Origin: Anthoceros angustus
Taxonomy: Eukaryota; Streptophyta; Anthocerotopsida; Anthocerotales; Anthocerotaceae
Direction of reading: 5' to 3'
DNA: 64,000 bases
Assembly: GCA_010909165.1 (NCBI GenBank)
Contig: MU008156.1
Span: 248,001-312,000, forward strand
Below, one piece after another: positions 44,723-57,079 of this stretch. The notes below the pieces were generated by a model. It saw only the letters and a list, made by a program, of their open reading frames with translations, was not told where the DNA came from and did not search any database. Position numbers and translations under genes: made by a program. Position 1 is the first letter of the stretch. Each line of letters starts with the position of its first letter.

Positions 44723-46306
44723 CCTTCTACCAAATCGAAGACAAATCTCATATTTGGTTCCGTTGAACCTATCTCTCTCTTTGAAGTTCGTAGTCTGAGA
44801 CGTTCATAACATTAATTACATGAGCTAGAGATGGCGGAGGTGGCGGTGGTGGTGGGGTGCCTCCTAACATGGTCAAATCCTTGGCTCCACAATTGTGTAA
44901 ACGAGTAGCAGTGTGTTGTGATACAAGGCTCAGAACAATACAAATGTAGTGTAAGCAAAAGATTTTATCAGGAGAGTTCAAAGCAAATACACTCACACCA
45001 GCCACCTACAACGCATCAGCCGGATCCTGTGCTCCAAGATTGTTTTCCATAACACCCGCCCTATCAAAGCTTGACTCAATTCGCCGAACAGTTTCAGCAA
45101 CATTCACGAGATTAGTGCTGATGTGAGTGATCGACTGCCAGAGATTTTGATAGTCTCTAGGCTTGGGCCTCGTTGCACTTGAACTCCTTGTAGGCAGCTT
45201 GAAAGTCTCAAAGTAGGAGAGGATGATCTTGGTTCTTCATATGCACGGCGGCGTGTATTGACGATGACCTAGTGTTGAAGTCATGTGTAGGAGGCACACT
45301 TCGCATAGCCAAGAGCCGTCGGAGTTGAGAAGGATCGCCACCAAAATCGCCACTAATTTCTGCTGGAAAAGAGCCCGAAAAACAATTAACAGGAGCGAAA
45401 GAAAAAGAATTAGGGGCCCCGTTCGAGGTAACGGGTGACACCCATTCGGAGCAGGCACGCCGTTACAGCCGAGCAGGTGGTCACAACGGGTGGCACCCGT
45501 TCGGGGGCGCCCATTATCCAACTTAAGTTGGATAACGGTTCGCCGGCGGGCGCGACCGCCCGCGCGGGCGAACCGCTAAGCCCACGCGAGCGCACGCCTC
45601 CCATCGTGGAGCGCTACACCTCCGAGGTTGACGAGGATGGCGGCAGGTGGGGAGATCGGAGCAGGCGCGCCTCCCTGGTCGACGGCGACTCCAGCAAATG
45701 GGGCGCCCTGGGGGCTTGATGAAGAATTTTGACGAGAATCAGGCCGAGATTGAGACAAAGAATCAGATCTTCTCCATCGTTCTTGTGCTTGCCGATGTTG
45801 ATGGTTCAATCACACTCCTGAGTGATCTGATGCCGTCTCCGACTGATGAAGATGGACTCATGATGGTGGAGACCACCCTTGATCTTGCAAGGCATGGATG
45901 AGGGCATCTACCCAATTCTCGCCAAACATCTCGTAATGGCGAGGTGCCTCAGTGAAGCCAAATCCTCAAGTAATTCTCCGTTGATTGGCGCGCCCATGAG
46001 ATCGCTCCTTATCCTCTCGATCGCTGAAAATAGAGACAATAAAATTTAATTTCTGTAAATATAGAAAATCTAAATTCATTGTGAGGCTTGGGTAAGCTCT
46101 TCTATTAAGTCGCATGAAAGCGACGACAGGGACCTCATCGTAGCTGCAATTTGTGGTCATTTAGAACCAATCTGCTATCCAAAACAACATATCAATTGCT
46201 TCTAACCACGAGCGAGCAACTAGAGCTTCAAATGTCCATGGCTCACCTAGGTAATGATACGTGCAAAGTCTAGCCATTGAACCTAGAGACCATGGTAGGA
46301 GCCTAA
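44723..46306 (-). other. Leader between PBS and gag of the copia element
   Basis: About 1.6 kb lies between the PBS and the gag start, which is long for copia. It contains strong palindromes at 45514-45574 and GACACCCATTCGG/GGCACCCGTTCGG repeats. No extra ORF with a known motif was seen. Confidence 0.4.
45514..45574. repeat. Adjacent palindrome and GC-rich hairpin
   Basis: 45514-45535 is a perfect 22-bp palindrome (half-site TTATCCAACTT). It is followed one base later by 45537-45574, a GC-rich inverted repeat with arms GGTTCGCC and GGCGAACC that can fold into a long hairpin around CGAC. Confidence 0.85.
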
Positions 46307-46318
46307 GCTCTGATACCA
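46307..46318 (-). other. Primer binding site (initiator Met tRNA type)
   Basis: On the minus strand the sequence reads TGGTATCAGAGC, the classic copia PBS complementary to the 3' end of initiator methionine tRNA. It places the 5' LTR of the minus-strand copia element just to the right (from about 46319) and gag to the left, which matches the gag found at 44722-44165. Confidence 0.85.
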
Positions 46319-47800
46319 CGTTAGAATTGCATGCGGAAGCGTCTTAAGCAAAGATGCTATATTAACAATGAATCAAGTGTGTTCATAGGTGGGCTTTTCC
46401 GGTGGTCGTAAGGGGTGTCCTTTCGGCCTAGCTAACTACCTATAATAAGCCAGTCTAGGTGACTAACCATATTGATGCAACCAAGCGTGGTGCTGCTATT
46501 ATTTCTAACTCATACTCCCGGACATCCACAGGCATCCAAAAAGCCTTCATACGAGAATGCTAGCCTTCATAGAAGTTTTTCCATCAAAAGCGATCCGTTC
46601 TTTGAAATCCCTCGAAATAACTTGAAGAGGCGGCGGATCCATTAGTCATGATGTTGACCACGGCATGTGCCTACCATAGTCGTTATAATTAAATGAGGGA
46701 AGAATAGCTGCTCAACCGGTGTGCAAAGTCATCATTGGGTCGAAGATATCATCTACAATGTATGTCCCGAGATTATAGAAACTAGTGCGAAAAGTCATCG
46801 CCATCGAGCCGCCAAACATTAATGTCCCCTACTATAGTCAAAGAACGCTTCACTTCTTGACGAACTCAACTTATAACCGTTTTTCCATGTGCCCACTGAA
46901 AAGTTTGAGGAAGAGAACCCAAACGTCGAGCAACGACGCACCTCTTCCTCTAGATGTCACAATCCAGGCCAAGTGTCGAAGAATCCCAGATTAGAGACGA
47001 AGCAAGAGCAGCGCCTCGTGCAGGTCTTGGCGCTCCTCTACCGGTTCAGACCGGAGGCTCAGTGTCGGGTCACGAGCTTGAGGCTTCTCTCGTAAGGAAG
47101 AAGGGCTTCAAGAAATCCGAGCGTGGTTGAACACCCAATTGTCGGCTTAAGCGCTCAAGCCTCGTGAGGCCAATCAATTGGCCCTCCACACTCTCAATTG
47201 TTTGCCCAATTCCAAGAAATGGGATGAGTGCGAATGAAGACGCGATTAGCGCCTCAAAGGTCTCCAATCTCAAGATAAGTAGCTCTCCACTTTGCCGGAA
47301 GTTTTGCCTTGACTCCCAGTTAATTGCTCGTGAATGATGACTGATTGTCCAGGATCAGGTATCTTCTCCACTGTAGTATAAGTTGTCTGCGAGTGTGGGG
47401 AAGACCACCCACGGTGGAAATTCAGCCACGCATTTGATGACCCTCAGTCAACCAACTCAATGTGGGCGGATATACATAGTCGGGCCTTCTCCCATGTCTC
47501 CTAGTCATTGCATCAAAGCGAAAAGTACACATGAAGTGTTACCATGCCTAGCTAGGATCACTATGCATCATCGATGATGAGAATTTGAATAGGCCCATCG
47601 ACATCTAGGAGGGCTTTGATGCCATGCTAATAATTGTGGAAGGGTGCAAGAGCAAAAAACTTGTAGAAACAAAGTTGCTAATAATTTCTTGTTTTGCACT
47701 AAGTTCGAGTTTGGTCTATGCGGATGAAGGCTGACTCAACACGCTTGAAATTGCTTGGAGTTGTCGATAGTACTCTTCAACATCCTGCGTCCTTCTCACG
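46319..47800 (-). other. Probable 5' LTR of the minus-strand copia, plus flank
   Basis: By position next to the PBS, the sequence from 46319 rightward should be LTR. Its far end and a matching 3' LTR were not found. No gene seen in 46.4-47.8 kb. Confidence 0.4.
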
Positions 47801-47810
47801 CCTATGACCA

Positions 47811-47993
47811 TTGGCTCAACAAGACAAGCGAGGCCATGCATGCTCGTTTCGGGCCTCTCTGAAGTCACCCTCCATCATATTGATGGGCGTCCACCTTGCA
47901 AAAGCTTGGAAGCAAATCACGAACATATATCAATCCACCAGCGTAATGACATTGCTCACGATTCATAATGAGTTTTATTCTTTAAGGAGATAG
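47811..47993 (+). pseudogene. Copia gag fragment, plus strand
   Basis: The frame contains LAKAWKQITNIYQSTSVMTL and EFYSLRR, closely matching the gag on the minus strand at 44.3 kb (AWKQIHDIYQSTNVMTL). Surroundings are eroded; only about 110 bp are recognisable. Confidence 0.75.
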
Positions 47994-49340
47994 CCCTTGG
48001 CGGTGTTGCTACTCACGTGAGCAAGTTCAGTTATTTGCGTGCCCGACTTCTTTCGCTTTGGGGATGCCATTAACGAGTTTGAAGCTTGATTGCAAAACAT
48101 GATAATTTTTGAAGGGGGATATAGTAACCTTGATTGAAACAACACCCTTGTCATTTACACCCTTCCTGCGATAGCATATCTGCCAAGCTTTGATAATGGG
48201 CACACCCTTTTTGAGTCCATACCTTAAATAAAAGAGGCACTTTCAATTCTACACCCCATAACTAAAGCACTGTAGGGCGCGGGCCCGTCTACTTTTTTGT
48301 AGAATGCACAGTGGGCTGCCGTTTGCATTTGTTTATTATAACCGAAAACATTTACTTTTCAAGCGGTGGAACACAATAAAAATCATGCCCGTACTAGCAA
48401 GAGTCTCATTTCAGTATTCTTGAAAACCTTGCAACAAACAACTGCTAAAGGAGGAAGTGGTCATCAGCATCAACAATAGTCATTCAAAAGGGCAGCCTAG
48501 TGACTGTCCATGCCTTGCGCCGATCTTGAGTTAAGGACCACCACCAAATTCAAGGTGGTCCATATCCTCAGCGTCAAAAGGCTCATTCTCCTCAATGCTT
48601 ACTTGTATTCATTAGTATAATTCTTGGTGAGCTTGACGGTGTCGATTGCCACACAACATTTAGTGTCTATCGACCCTCATCCAAAAGCTGCAATCGTGGT
48701 CTTCAACCTTCGGCACTCAATGCAACCACTTGGGCTTTAATGCAATGAGCATCCTTAAAATGAACAAAGTTGGTTGCCCATGCGCCCATGCAAGAGTCCT
48801 TAAAATCAATAAGGTTGTGTTACTAATGTGGTAGAAGTCTCAAACTCAAGACCTACTATTTACTATACTTTTTTCCAACCACTTGAGCAACTATCCCAAA
48901 TTACGAAAATCTTGAACCGCTAAATATTTATTTTATAAAAGGCAGCCTATGAGGAGGATGGCCGGTGCCCATGGGCGAAGCGTCTTTGGGAGGCGCCCGG
49001 CGACCATGGGCAAGGCGTCTTGGGGAGGGTGCCGACTGGCGGCGCCCTCTTAGCACGCACCATGCGGGTGAAGCTAGGGAGATAAAGAGGCAGCGGTATC
49101 CTATTCTTGGCCGGGTGTGGCCCATTTGCGGGAAGGGTTAAAAGATTTGCGATAGGTGGCTGAGAGTAGAAGTGGTGGAAGCCTTTTGGGTGGACCAGGA
49201 AGATTCTTGTCATTGTAAAGAATAACATCGGGCTAGTGCTAGAGCATCCTTGGAAGTGGTTTTCACGCAGTGGATCATACGACCACTTCAAGTGCGGATG
49301 AAGCTTTCTTGGATGAGGCATTATTAAGGACCTCCACAGG
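47994..49340. other. Unassigned stretch
   Basis: No gene supported. A short direct repeat (GGGCGAAGCGTCTTTGGGAGG and GGGCAAGGCGTCTTGGGGAGG) lies at about 48972-49030. Confidence 0.35.
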
Positions 49341-52314
49341 TGATATGTATTTGGGGCATATCAAAATGCGAAGGCAATAAGCGGAATGGCGCGGATGAAT
49401 GGGGACATAACGAAATCCGGAAGGGATGTTTACAGCGGTGCCGTGCACTCTGAGACCGCGTAACAAGCCATTACGGATTGGGGAGGTCATTGGCCAGCCT
49501 AGATGCACCACGACCTCACTTTCTTATCCACTTTGGTATCGGAGCAGCACGGATGCGTCTGAAGGAGATATTCTGAGAATACATAGTCGTCAGTGCCAAC
49601 CCATCGGTTTGATGCAGGAGAAAAGCAAATAAGGTCCATTGCAAAAACATTCGGAGGTGTTTGTAGATGAAACAATCATCCTGTATTATGGGTTTGTGTT
49701 GAGCGTCGAAACATTTGTATGCGGTGGACAAAAAGCGATAAGGGATAAGCTGCGAGTTAGCGTGGCTTCATCTGACTGCGAGTCAAAGTGCCGAAGATAG
49801 TGATGACAATCTTTGGAGAAAATTTGGACCAAGTGATGAAGGATTGAACTACGGGGATGGTGAAACTCAAATCACGGTTTGTCCCAGTCCCATAGTAGAA
49901 AATTATACGTTTGGTTCAGGATGTTATCGTGTTTTGAAAATACCATCAAGTGGCTTTTGTTGTGTCCTTACTAAATCACATTTTCCTTCAAAGCGAATTC
50001 TGATTTGTCCTTCCCGATGAAGCTTCCTTACAGTCCCGGTTGCATTAATCCCATAGGTTCGAGTTTGCATTAATCCCATAGGTTCGAGTTTGCATTAATC
50101 CCACCATGTTTGAAGATAAACAAGCCATAGGGTTACCATGGATGAACCATCGGACAATGGGGATGACTCCTTTGAACACGATAATATTTGAAGCGGTATA
50201 CATCAAGCTAGCTTTTGACGTGAATATACGCGAATGGGGTTTTGATGGGCATTGAAATGCCATATTTGAGCATACCGCAAAAGAAGGCACACAATTAGGG
50301 TGTCGAGAGGTTTATATCTTTTAGTTTGCAGTAGAGCGAAGGGTTCATACTATAGGATGACCATTATTTTCGATGGAAATGATGCCCATGTTGTTAGTGC
50401 ATGCGATCTGTTAAACAGCGAAATGAACATGACGACCATCTGCAAAGATCCGGAATGCATGCTAATTCTATATTAGTGCTATACATCCAATCCGCATACG
50501 GTTGGCGTCATTGTACTGCGAGGGTATGAAGATGTGGCGCGACTTTCTTGACACGCCATGGCGCCGACAATCCGTGTCGTTGTAGGAAGGAGTTCGTTCC
50601 CAAGGGAATAGCGGACTCGCTTGCGGCGTTCGATTTTTACTTCGTCCGCTCGCCCCAACGCACACACCTTAGTTCACGTCTAGCTACTCGCGACAAACAC
50701 CGCAGGCCGGTATGGCCAAACGCGTTTAGACCGTTAGCGTTCAGATCCGCTCGCCTCACACCTCTCGTCCACCTCTCTCACACTACACTTATCGGTCTTA
50801 AGGGAAGAGCGTGGGTTACATGCCCCGGACCTCCTCCGTGCGTTCCACCGGGCCTCTCCGCCCGCAGACGCCTCCCGTCCCTCCGGCCACACGCCCGGGT
50901 CCGTGTGACTCGGGTCGCGGCTCGGATGAGCATGGTCCCCGGGCCACCACTGCACACACCACAACACGTTAGGTCCGTCACGGGACCACGATCGATTCCT
51001 CCGGTGTCAGCGTGCTGCCGTGACTCGGGACTCACGTTATCGGAAGACATGGTGGTCTCGCAAGAACGCAGCATCAACACCAAGGAAAGATGATTTATTG
51101 TGGGCCTGTGGAGTGTGGATTCGTGTCGAGGACACCGTGAGGTCCACATTCTCAATGTCGCTTGTAGGCTTAGGATTCGCCTCCCAAGGGAATGGTTTGT
51201 GCCAAGAGACGCCTAACTTATCGCCATCGACCTTCACCTAAGTCAAGACTTACTTGCTATTACTCCTCTTACCCATATCTACTCAACCACTACTACTCCC
51301 GACTTGTCTACCACGCCTTATTCCACGATCAAGAAATCTCATTCCACGATCACTGGCTCTCACCGGTAGTTGCTTCTCGACCACCGAGGTGGGTCCCACA
51401 CCCAAACCCTAGCGACTTATTTCCCAAGACGCTGGATCTCGCCGGCCCATCACTGCACGGATCCGCTTTATTCTCGACTCCACACTTCATGCACACACAC
51501 ACACGATTCCTAGGGACCTAAATTCCACAAATCCCTCACCGCCCACACACACACACAAAGGGCGCCACACTCACACTTTACAAGGGAACGCCCCCTTGAC
51601 GCTTCCACCAGTGACCGGTTTGGTTTCTTTTGGATTCACACAAATCTCCACCGCTAGCCTCTCAATTAGTTCCCTTCTCAACCCCTCACACCTCGCATCG
51701 CATGCTGTTTAGTCACTCCTTCACCCAATCTTCTCCCTCTCTCTCTCTCTCCTCAACTCGCCGGCTTCCAACCATCCACTCAACACTTCTCTAATTGAAC
51801 ACAACTAGTGGGGACAAGTGTGAAGGAAAGAAGAACCCCAAGGCCAAAGGCGAGCAAGCTCCAGACCCCGCGCCAATCCCTTGGTTTCCTCCTCCTTGTC
51901 GCCAAAGATTGCTTTATCACCCCTCCTCCCCAGGAGCAAGCTCTCGACCACCCCTAGGAGCGCCTCGCGCACACTCTAATCGGACGTCTCCAACCACCCA
52001 CAGCAGCGTGGGGATCTCAACCGGAATTATCTCGACGTGAGGGACCTACTCGCCTCTTATACATCGGTGGGGCACCGCCCGGATTTTTAGGTCCTAAGAT
52101 GGCTATCGCGAAGGGACGCCCCACACCGGAGCGATCCTAGGTCCAGCAAGATCCTAACCAAATTATCTTTAGGTTGCTACCACCTCGCCTCACGCTATCT
52201 CGCGCCCTACCTCGACTTGGCCGTCGCCCTCACGTCCTCCATTGCCGCCACGAGCTCTCCCGCCACGCTGGTCGGACGGTTCTCCCACACTACTTCCACC
52301 TCACCGCCACAGCG
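49341..52314. repeat. Tandem duplication of about 3 kb, copy A
   Basis: Starts TGATATGTATTTGGGG and ends just before the same word at 52315. It comprises 1.77 kb of unidentified sequence plus a gypsy LTR (51107-52314). A 32-bp motif around CCCATAGGTTCGAGTTTGCA is tandemly repeated at about 50045-50100. Confidence 0.92.
51107..52314 (-). repeat. Gypsy LTR, solo copy
   Basis: Plus-strand start TGTGGAGTGTGGATTCGTGT matches the LTR ends at 54131 and 63809. CT-rich and CA-rich stretches near 51490-51760 are shared with 54480-54750. No PBS adjoins it, so it is a solo or duplicated LTR. Confidence 0.75.
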
Positions 52315-52564
52315 TGATATGTATTTGGGGGCATATCAAAATGCGAAGGCAATAAGCGGAATGGCGCGGATGAATGGGGACATAACGGAAATCCGGAAGG
52401 GATGTTTACGGCGTGCGTGCACTACAGACACGCGCGAAGCCATTCGGATTGGGAGGTCATTGACGTGACTAGATGCACCACGACCTCACTTTCTTATCCA
52501 CTTTGGTATCGGACGAGCACGGATGCGTCACGAAGGGAGATATGTGTGAATACATAGTCAGTCA

Positions 52565-52840
52565 GTGCCAACCCATCGGTTTGATGCGAGAAAAAGAATA
52601 AGGTCCATTACCCAAAAACATTGGGAGGTGTTTGTAGATGAAACAATCATCCATTATGGGTTTGTGTTGAGCGCTCGGAAACATTTGTATGCGGTGGACA
52701 AAAAAGCGATAAGGGATAAGCTCTGCGAGTTGCGCGGCTTCATACAGCCTGCGAGTCAAAGTGCCGCTGAAGATAGTGATGACAATGCTGGAGAAGTTGG
52801 ACCAAGTGATGACGAAGGATTGAACTCTGGGGATGAGTGA
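52565..52840 (+). CDS. ORF in duplicated flank, unknown
   Basis: 91 codons with HWEVFVDETIIHYGFVLSAR, then KHLYAVDKKAIRDKLCELRG and an acidic tail (EDSDDNAGEVGPSDDEGLNS). The equivalent frame in copy A (49600-49850) is disrupted. Composition is protein-like, but I do not recognise the family. Confidence 0.4.
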   Translation: MPTHRFDARKRIRSITQKHWEVFVDETIIHYGFVLSARKHLYAVDKKAIRDKLCELRGFIQPASQSAAEDSDDNAGEVGPSDDEGLNSGDE

Positions 52841-54130
52841 AACTCAAATCACGGTTTGTCCCGGGGTCCCAGTGAATGTTATGCGTTTGGTTCAGGATGT
52901 TATCGTGTTTTGGAAATACCATCAAGTGGCTTTTTGTTGTGTCCTTACTAAATCACATTTTCCTTCCAAAACTGAATTTACAGCTGTCCCTTCCCGATAG
53001 AAGCGGCCTTCCTTACAGGTCCCAGTTTGCATTAATCCCATAGGTTCGAGTTTGCATTAATCCCATAGGTTCGAGTTTGCATTAATCCCACCATGTTTGA
53101 AGATAAACAAGCCATAGGGTTACCCATGGATGAACCACTGGACAATGGGGATGACTCCTTTGAACACGATAATATTTGAAGCGGCTGAATATACATCAAG
53201 CGGCTTTTGGCGTGAATATCACAGCGGAATGGGGTTTTTGATGGGCATTGAAATGCCATATTTGAGCATACCACCGCAAAGAGGCACACAATTAGGGTGT
53301 CGTAGAGGTTTATATCTTTTAGCAGACCTGGTGAGCGAAGGGTTCATACTATAGGATGACCATTATTTTTCGATGGAAATGATGCCCATGTTGTTAGTGC
53401 ATGCGATTCGTTAAACAACAGTAAATGAACATGGACGACCATCTCTGCAACAGCATCGAAGGGAATGCATGCGGCTAATTCTATATTCGTGCTATACATC
53501 CAATCCAGACACGGTTGACGTCATTGTGCACAACAGCCGAGGGTATGAAGATGTGGCGCGACTTTTGCTGACGGCCAGCCGGGCGCGCACAATCCCGTGT
53601 CGTTGTAGGAAGGAGTTCGTTCCCAAGGGAATGACTCCGTTGCGCCGTTCGAGGCGATTTCGTCTTACTTCGTCCGCTCGGTCCTACGCACACCCTTAGT
53701 TCACGTCTAGCTACTCGCGACAAACACCTAGCGGTATGGCCAAGCGTTTGAGACCCGTTCGCGTCCAGATTCCGTTCCGTTAAATCTCTCACCTCGTCCA
53801 TCCTCTCTCACACTACACTTATGGTCTTAAGGGAAGCGGCGCGTGGGTTACAGTCCGGACCTCCTCTGGATTCCACGGCCCTCTCCGTCCAGGCGCCTTG
53901 CCGCCCTCAAAGTCCCTCCGCTCACCGTTCGGTCAGGTTCGGTGGTCGCCTGGATGAGCACGGGTCCCAGTCACCACTCCACACACCACAACCACGTTAG
54001 GTCCGTCACCGGGACCTGGTCGATTCCTCCGGTCTGTCATTGCGCTCGGTGACTCGGGACTCACGTTGCTCAGAAGACACACGAGTGCAAACAGCATCAA
54101 CACCAAGGAAAGATGATTTATTCGAGGCAC

Positions 54131-55310
54131 TGTGGAGTGTGGATTCGTGTCCGAGGGGACAGTGAGGTCCACATTCACCCTCAATGTCGTTGTAGGCTTA
54201 GGATTCGCTCCCAAGGGAATGGTTTGTGCCAAGAGGCGCTAACTTCTATCGCTCTTGACCTTCACCTAAGTCAAGACTTGCTGTACTCCTCTTACCTATC
54301 TACTCAACCACTACTACCCCAGGCTTGTCCACTGACTCTTATTCCACATTAAATCTCATTCCACGGCCAAGTGGTTGCTTGACCACGGTGGGTCCCACAC
54401 CCAAACCCTAGCGACTTATTTCCGGCGCCGCGGCGCGGATCCCACGGGCGTCCGCGTACGGATCCGGCTCGCACTCCACACTTCATGCACACACACACAG
54501 ATTCCTAGGGACCTAAATTCCACAAATCCCTCACCGCTCCACACACACACACAAGGCGCCACACTCACACAATTTTACAAGGAGCTTCCCCTTGCATGCC
54601 TTCCACCAGCGATTTGGTTTCTTTTGGATTCACACAAATCTCCTTTTCTCAATTAGTTCCCTTCTCAACCCTCTCACACCTCGCGCCAGCATCTGGGTGT
54701 TTAGTCACTCCTTCACCCAATCTTCTCTCTCTCTCTCTCCCTCAACTCGCTTCCAACCATCCACTCAACACTTCTTGCAATTGAACACAACTAGCGGGAC
54801 AAGTGTGAAGGAAAGAAGAACCCCGGGCGTCACGGCGGGCGTTACGAGCAAGCTCCGGACCGCCCGCCAATCCCTTGGTTTCCTCCTCCTTCGGTAAGAT
54901 TGCTTTCACCCCTCCTCCCAGTGCGGAGCAAGCTCTCGACCACCCCTAGGGCGTCTCGCACCACCGCCTCTGTCAATCGGACGTCTCCAACCAGCCACGC
55001 GGCGTGGGGATCTCAACCAGGGGTGCTCGGCGTGAGGGACCTAATTGCCCCTCTTATACATCGGTGGGGCACCAGATTTTAGGTCCTAAGATGGCTATCG
55101 AAGGGCGCCCACAATTGGCGATCCTAGGTCGATCGCATCCTAACCAAATTATCTTTAGGTTGCTACCACCTCGACCCTCGCTATCTGCGCCCTACCTCGA
55201 CTTGGCTGCAGCCCCTCGTCCTCCATTCTGCCGCCACGAGCTCTCACCCGCCCGCCCGGTGGACGGGTTCTCCACTACTTCCACCTCTCACATCCTGGCG
55301 TCGAATTTGA
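54131..55310 (-). repeat. 3' LTR of the gypsy element
   Basis: Shares its plus-strand left end with 63809 (TGTGGAGTGTGGATTCGTGT) and continues with TCAATGTCGTTGTAGGCTTA, GGATTCGCTCCCAAGGGAAT and CACCTAAGTCAAGACTT in the same order. Length about 1.2 kb; the inner end near 55310 is approximate. Confidence 0.75.
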
Positions 55311-55672
55311 GGTGTACCACCTGAGGCTTCCGCATCTTCCTGGCCGCCTATTGAGGATTATTCGGCTCCTCGTCCACCCAAGCTGGACCTCCTCCTCGCT
55401 CAACTCCTCCAAAGTCGCCTCCATAATAGCCAACCCCACACCCGGGTGGTAGAAGTATGGCCGGGTCCTCACTTGCAGTAGGCCACAGTCCCTCCTATTT
55501 CCACACGCACATGGGCGGTGAGGTTAAGCACGCGTTCTCCATTCACATATAGACCGAGCATAAGTTTCCTCATCCATGTGCCGTAATATAATAGGACCCC
55601 TGCTGCGGTGTGCTTACCCCCTCCTCCGTAGGCTACACAGTTGCTGGCCTATGTCCTCGCGCGCCCGTCGCA

Positions 55673-57044
55673 TCACCTGTCGCCCGCCACCGCACCTTCC
55701 GGGTTGGTTGCGCCAATGTCGGTGGCGGTTTCGACTACCGCGGTAGTGGACTCCACGGCTCGTTCGTTCAACAACGCGGTAGGTGAGGCTACCTCGGTTC
55801 TTTGCTTCCTTTCGGTAGGCCCTTCCGCTACTCGATCGTGGTCACCTACCCGCTTCCCTTCCCTTTGTCTTTTACGGCGGCCACGTGCCTCATCCGCTCC
55901 GCTTATATCGCTCCGCTTATGGGCCTTTTCCACGAGGCCGCTTCACCTCTGGGCTCGCAACAACTCCCCACCATCTCTGGTTCGTCCTGGGCATCCTTAA
56001 TTTGAGCCATGAGTGCTTCCTGCTGGCTCGTCATGGCTTGCAACTTCTCACAGGCCTGCACAAATCTTCTTGAATCTTGGCCCTTATTTCCTCTAGGTTC
56101 CGCTTGTCTTCCTCCGATTGCTTGCGCTTGGCCTCCTCTTCGTCAAACGCCTTCACCACTTCCTCCGTCGCCTGCCCAGGCGGTGAGAGGCTAAAGCAGT
56201 CCAACAAATGCTTGGGCGGATCGCCGTGGTCGGCTCACCAGTCCACTTGTTGTGGCGGGCCGCCATCCCTCAGAACTTTCCTCCCCGGTGCGCACCCTCA
56301 CCAATTCGGTTGCATCCACCTCTTTGCGGTGGAGTCCCCTTGAAAATCTCTTCCCATCTTTGAGGAGGGTCCGCCTCGAGGTCGCCTAAACCCTCAGTTG
56401 ATTCATCATCGCATCCGGTCGACAAAATTGTCCTCGGATCGCGCCTCCTCTTGCCACCTCAAGCCGTTTGGCTTTCATTTTCATGTGGCGCCGTTTTCGA
56501 CACAGTGGCGCATCCGCCTTCCCCGATGCCTTCACCCCGGTCTTCCTCCTTTTCTTTGGTGAATTTCCTTCTCCTCCTCCGAGGCATGTCGCCACCGACT
56601 CAGCTATCATTTTTCCTCCTTGGGCTCCTCCCTTCCATTTCACCTCCCTAAGGCTTCCACATGTGGAGGAGGCTACAATCTCCACCTCTGGCGGGCAGTT
56701 AGCGTAAACATAAAGATGGACGAAATGGTGAGATTAGAGAGGGGCGGAGGAAATCAAGTTCAACCTCTCTTCACACAACTTGTGAAGAGGTCGCTCGATC
56801 TTCGCCCCTTGACCACTTCATGAAGGAGCGGCAAGTGGTCGGACAAATAATCGCTTCTTGTCTTTGCGAAACATAGCCACGGCGGACCCATCAAGCTGTT
56901 GTTGCCAAATCCCTCGTCAACCAACCCGTTGGGTTCATTCGCCCGCTTTAACGGGCGGTGCTGCTTCTGCTGCCGTGCTTCTTTTCTGGGCGGCTCCATC
57001 ACCAACCGCCTCCTCCTTGCCCCGCCCCGCCACCCTCTAACCAC
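55673..57044 (-). pseudogene. Gag-like region downstream of gypsy integrase
   Basis: Minus-strand frames: 57044-56760 (MVRGWRGGARRRRLVMEPPR...), 56685-56386, charged coiled-coil words (EEAKRKQSEEDKRNLEEI, about 56150-56085), and 55933-55673 with VESTTAVVETATDIG. The coiled coil followed by Ala/Val/Thr repeats matches the plus-strand ORF at 41.0-41.6 kb. It is either a nested non-autonomous element or an additional ORF after pol. Confidence 0.5.
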
Positions 57045-57079
57045 TCCGGTCCCAATCCTGCCGCTCTAAATCCCCTTTG

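Larger units (their letters stand above)
52315..55310. repeat. Tandem duplication of about 3 kb, copy B
   Basis: Second copy of 49341-52314. Copy B's LTR part (54131-about 55310) is the one that borders the internal region of the gypsy element. Confidence 0.92.

Noticed and set aside
50479-51155. Possible genes in overlapping frames near the solo LTR
   Set aside because: Frames on both strands overlap (181 and 125 codons), have no motif, and are disrupted in the second copy at 53.5-54.1 kb.
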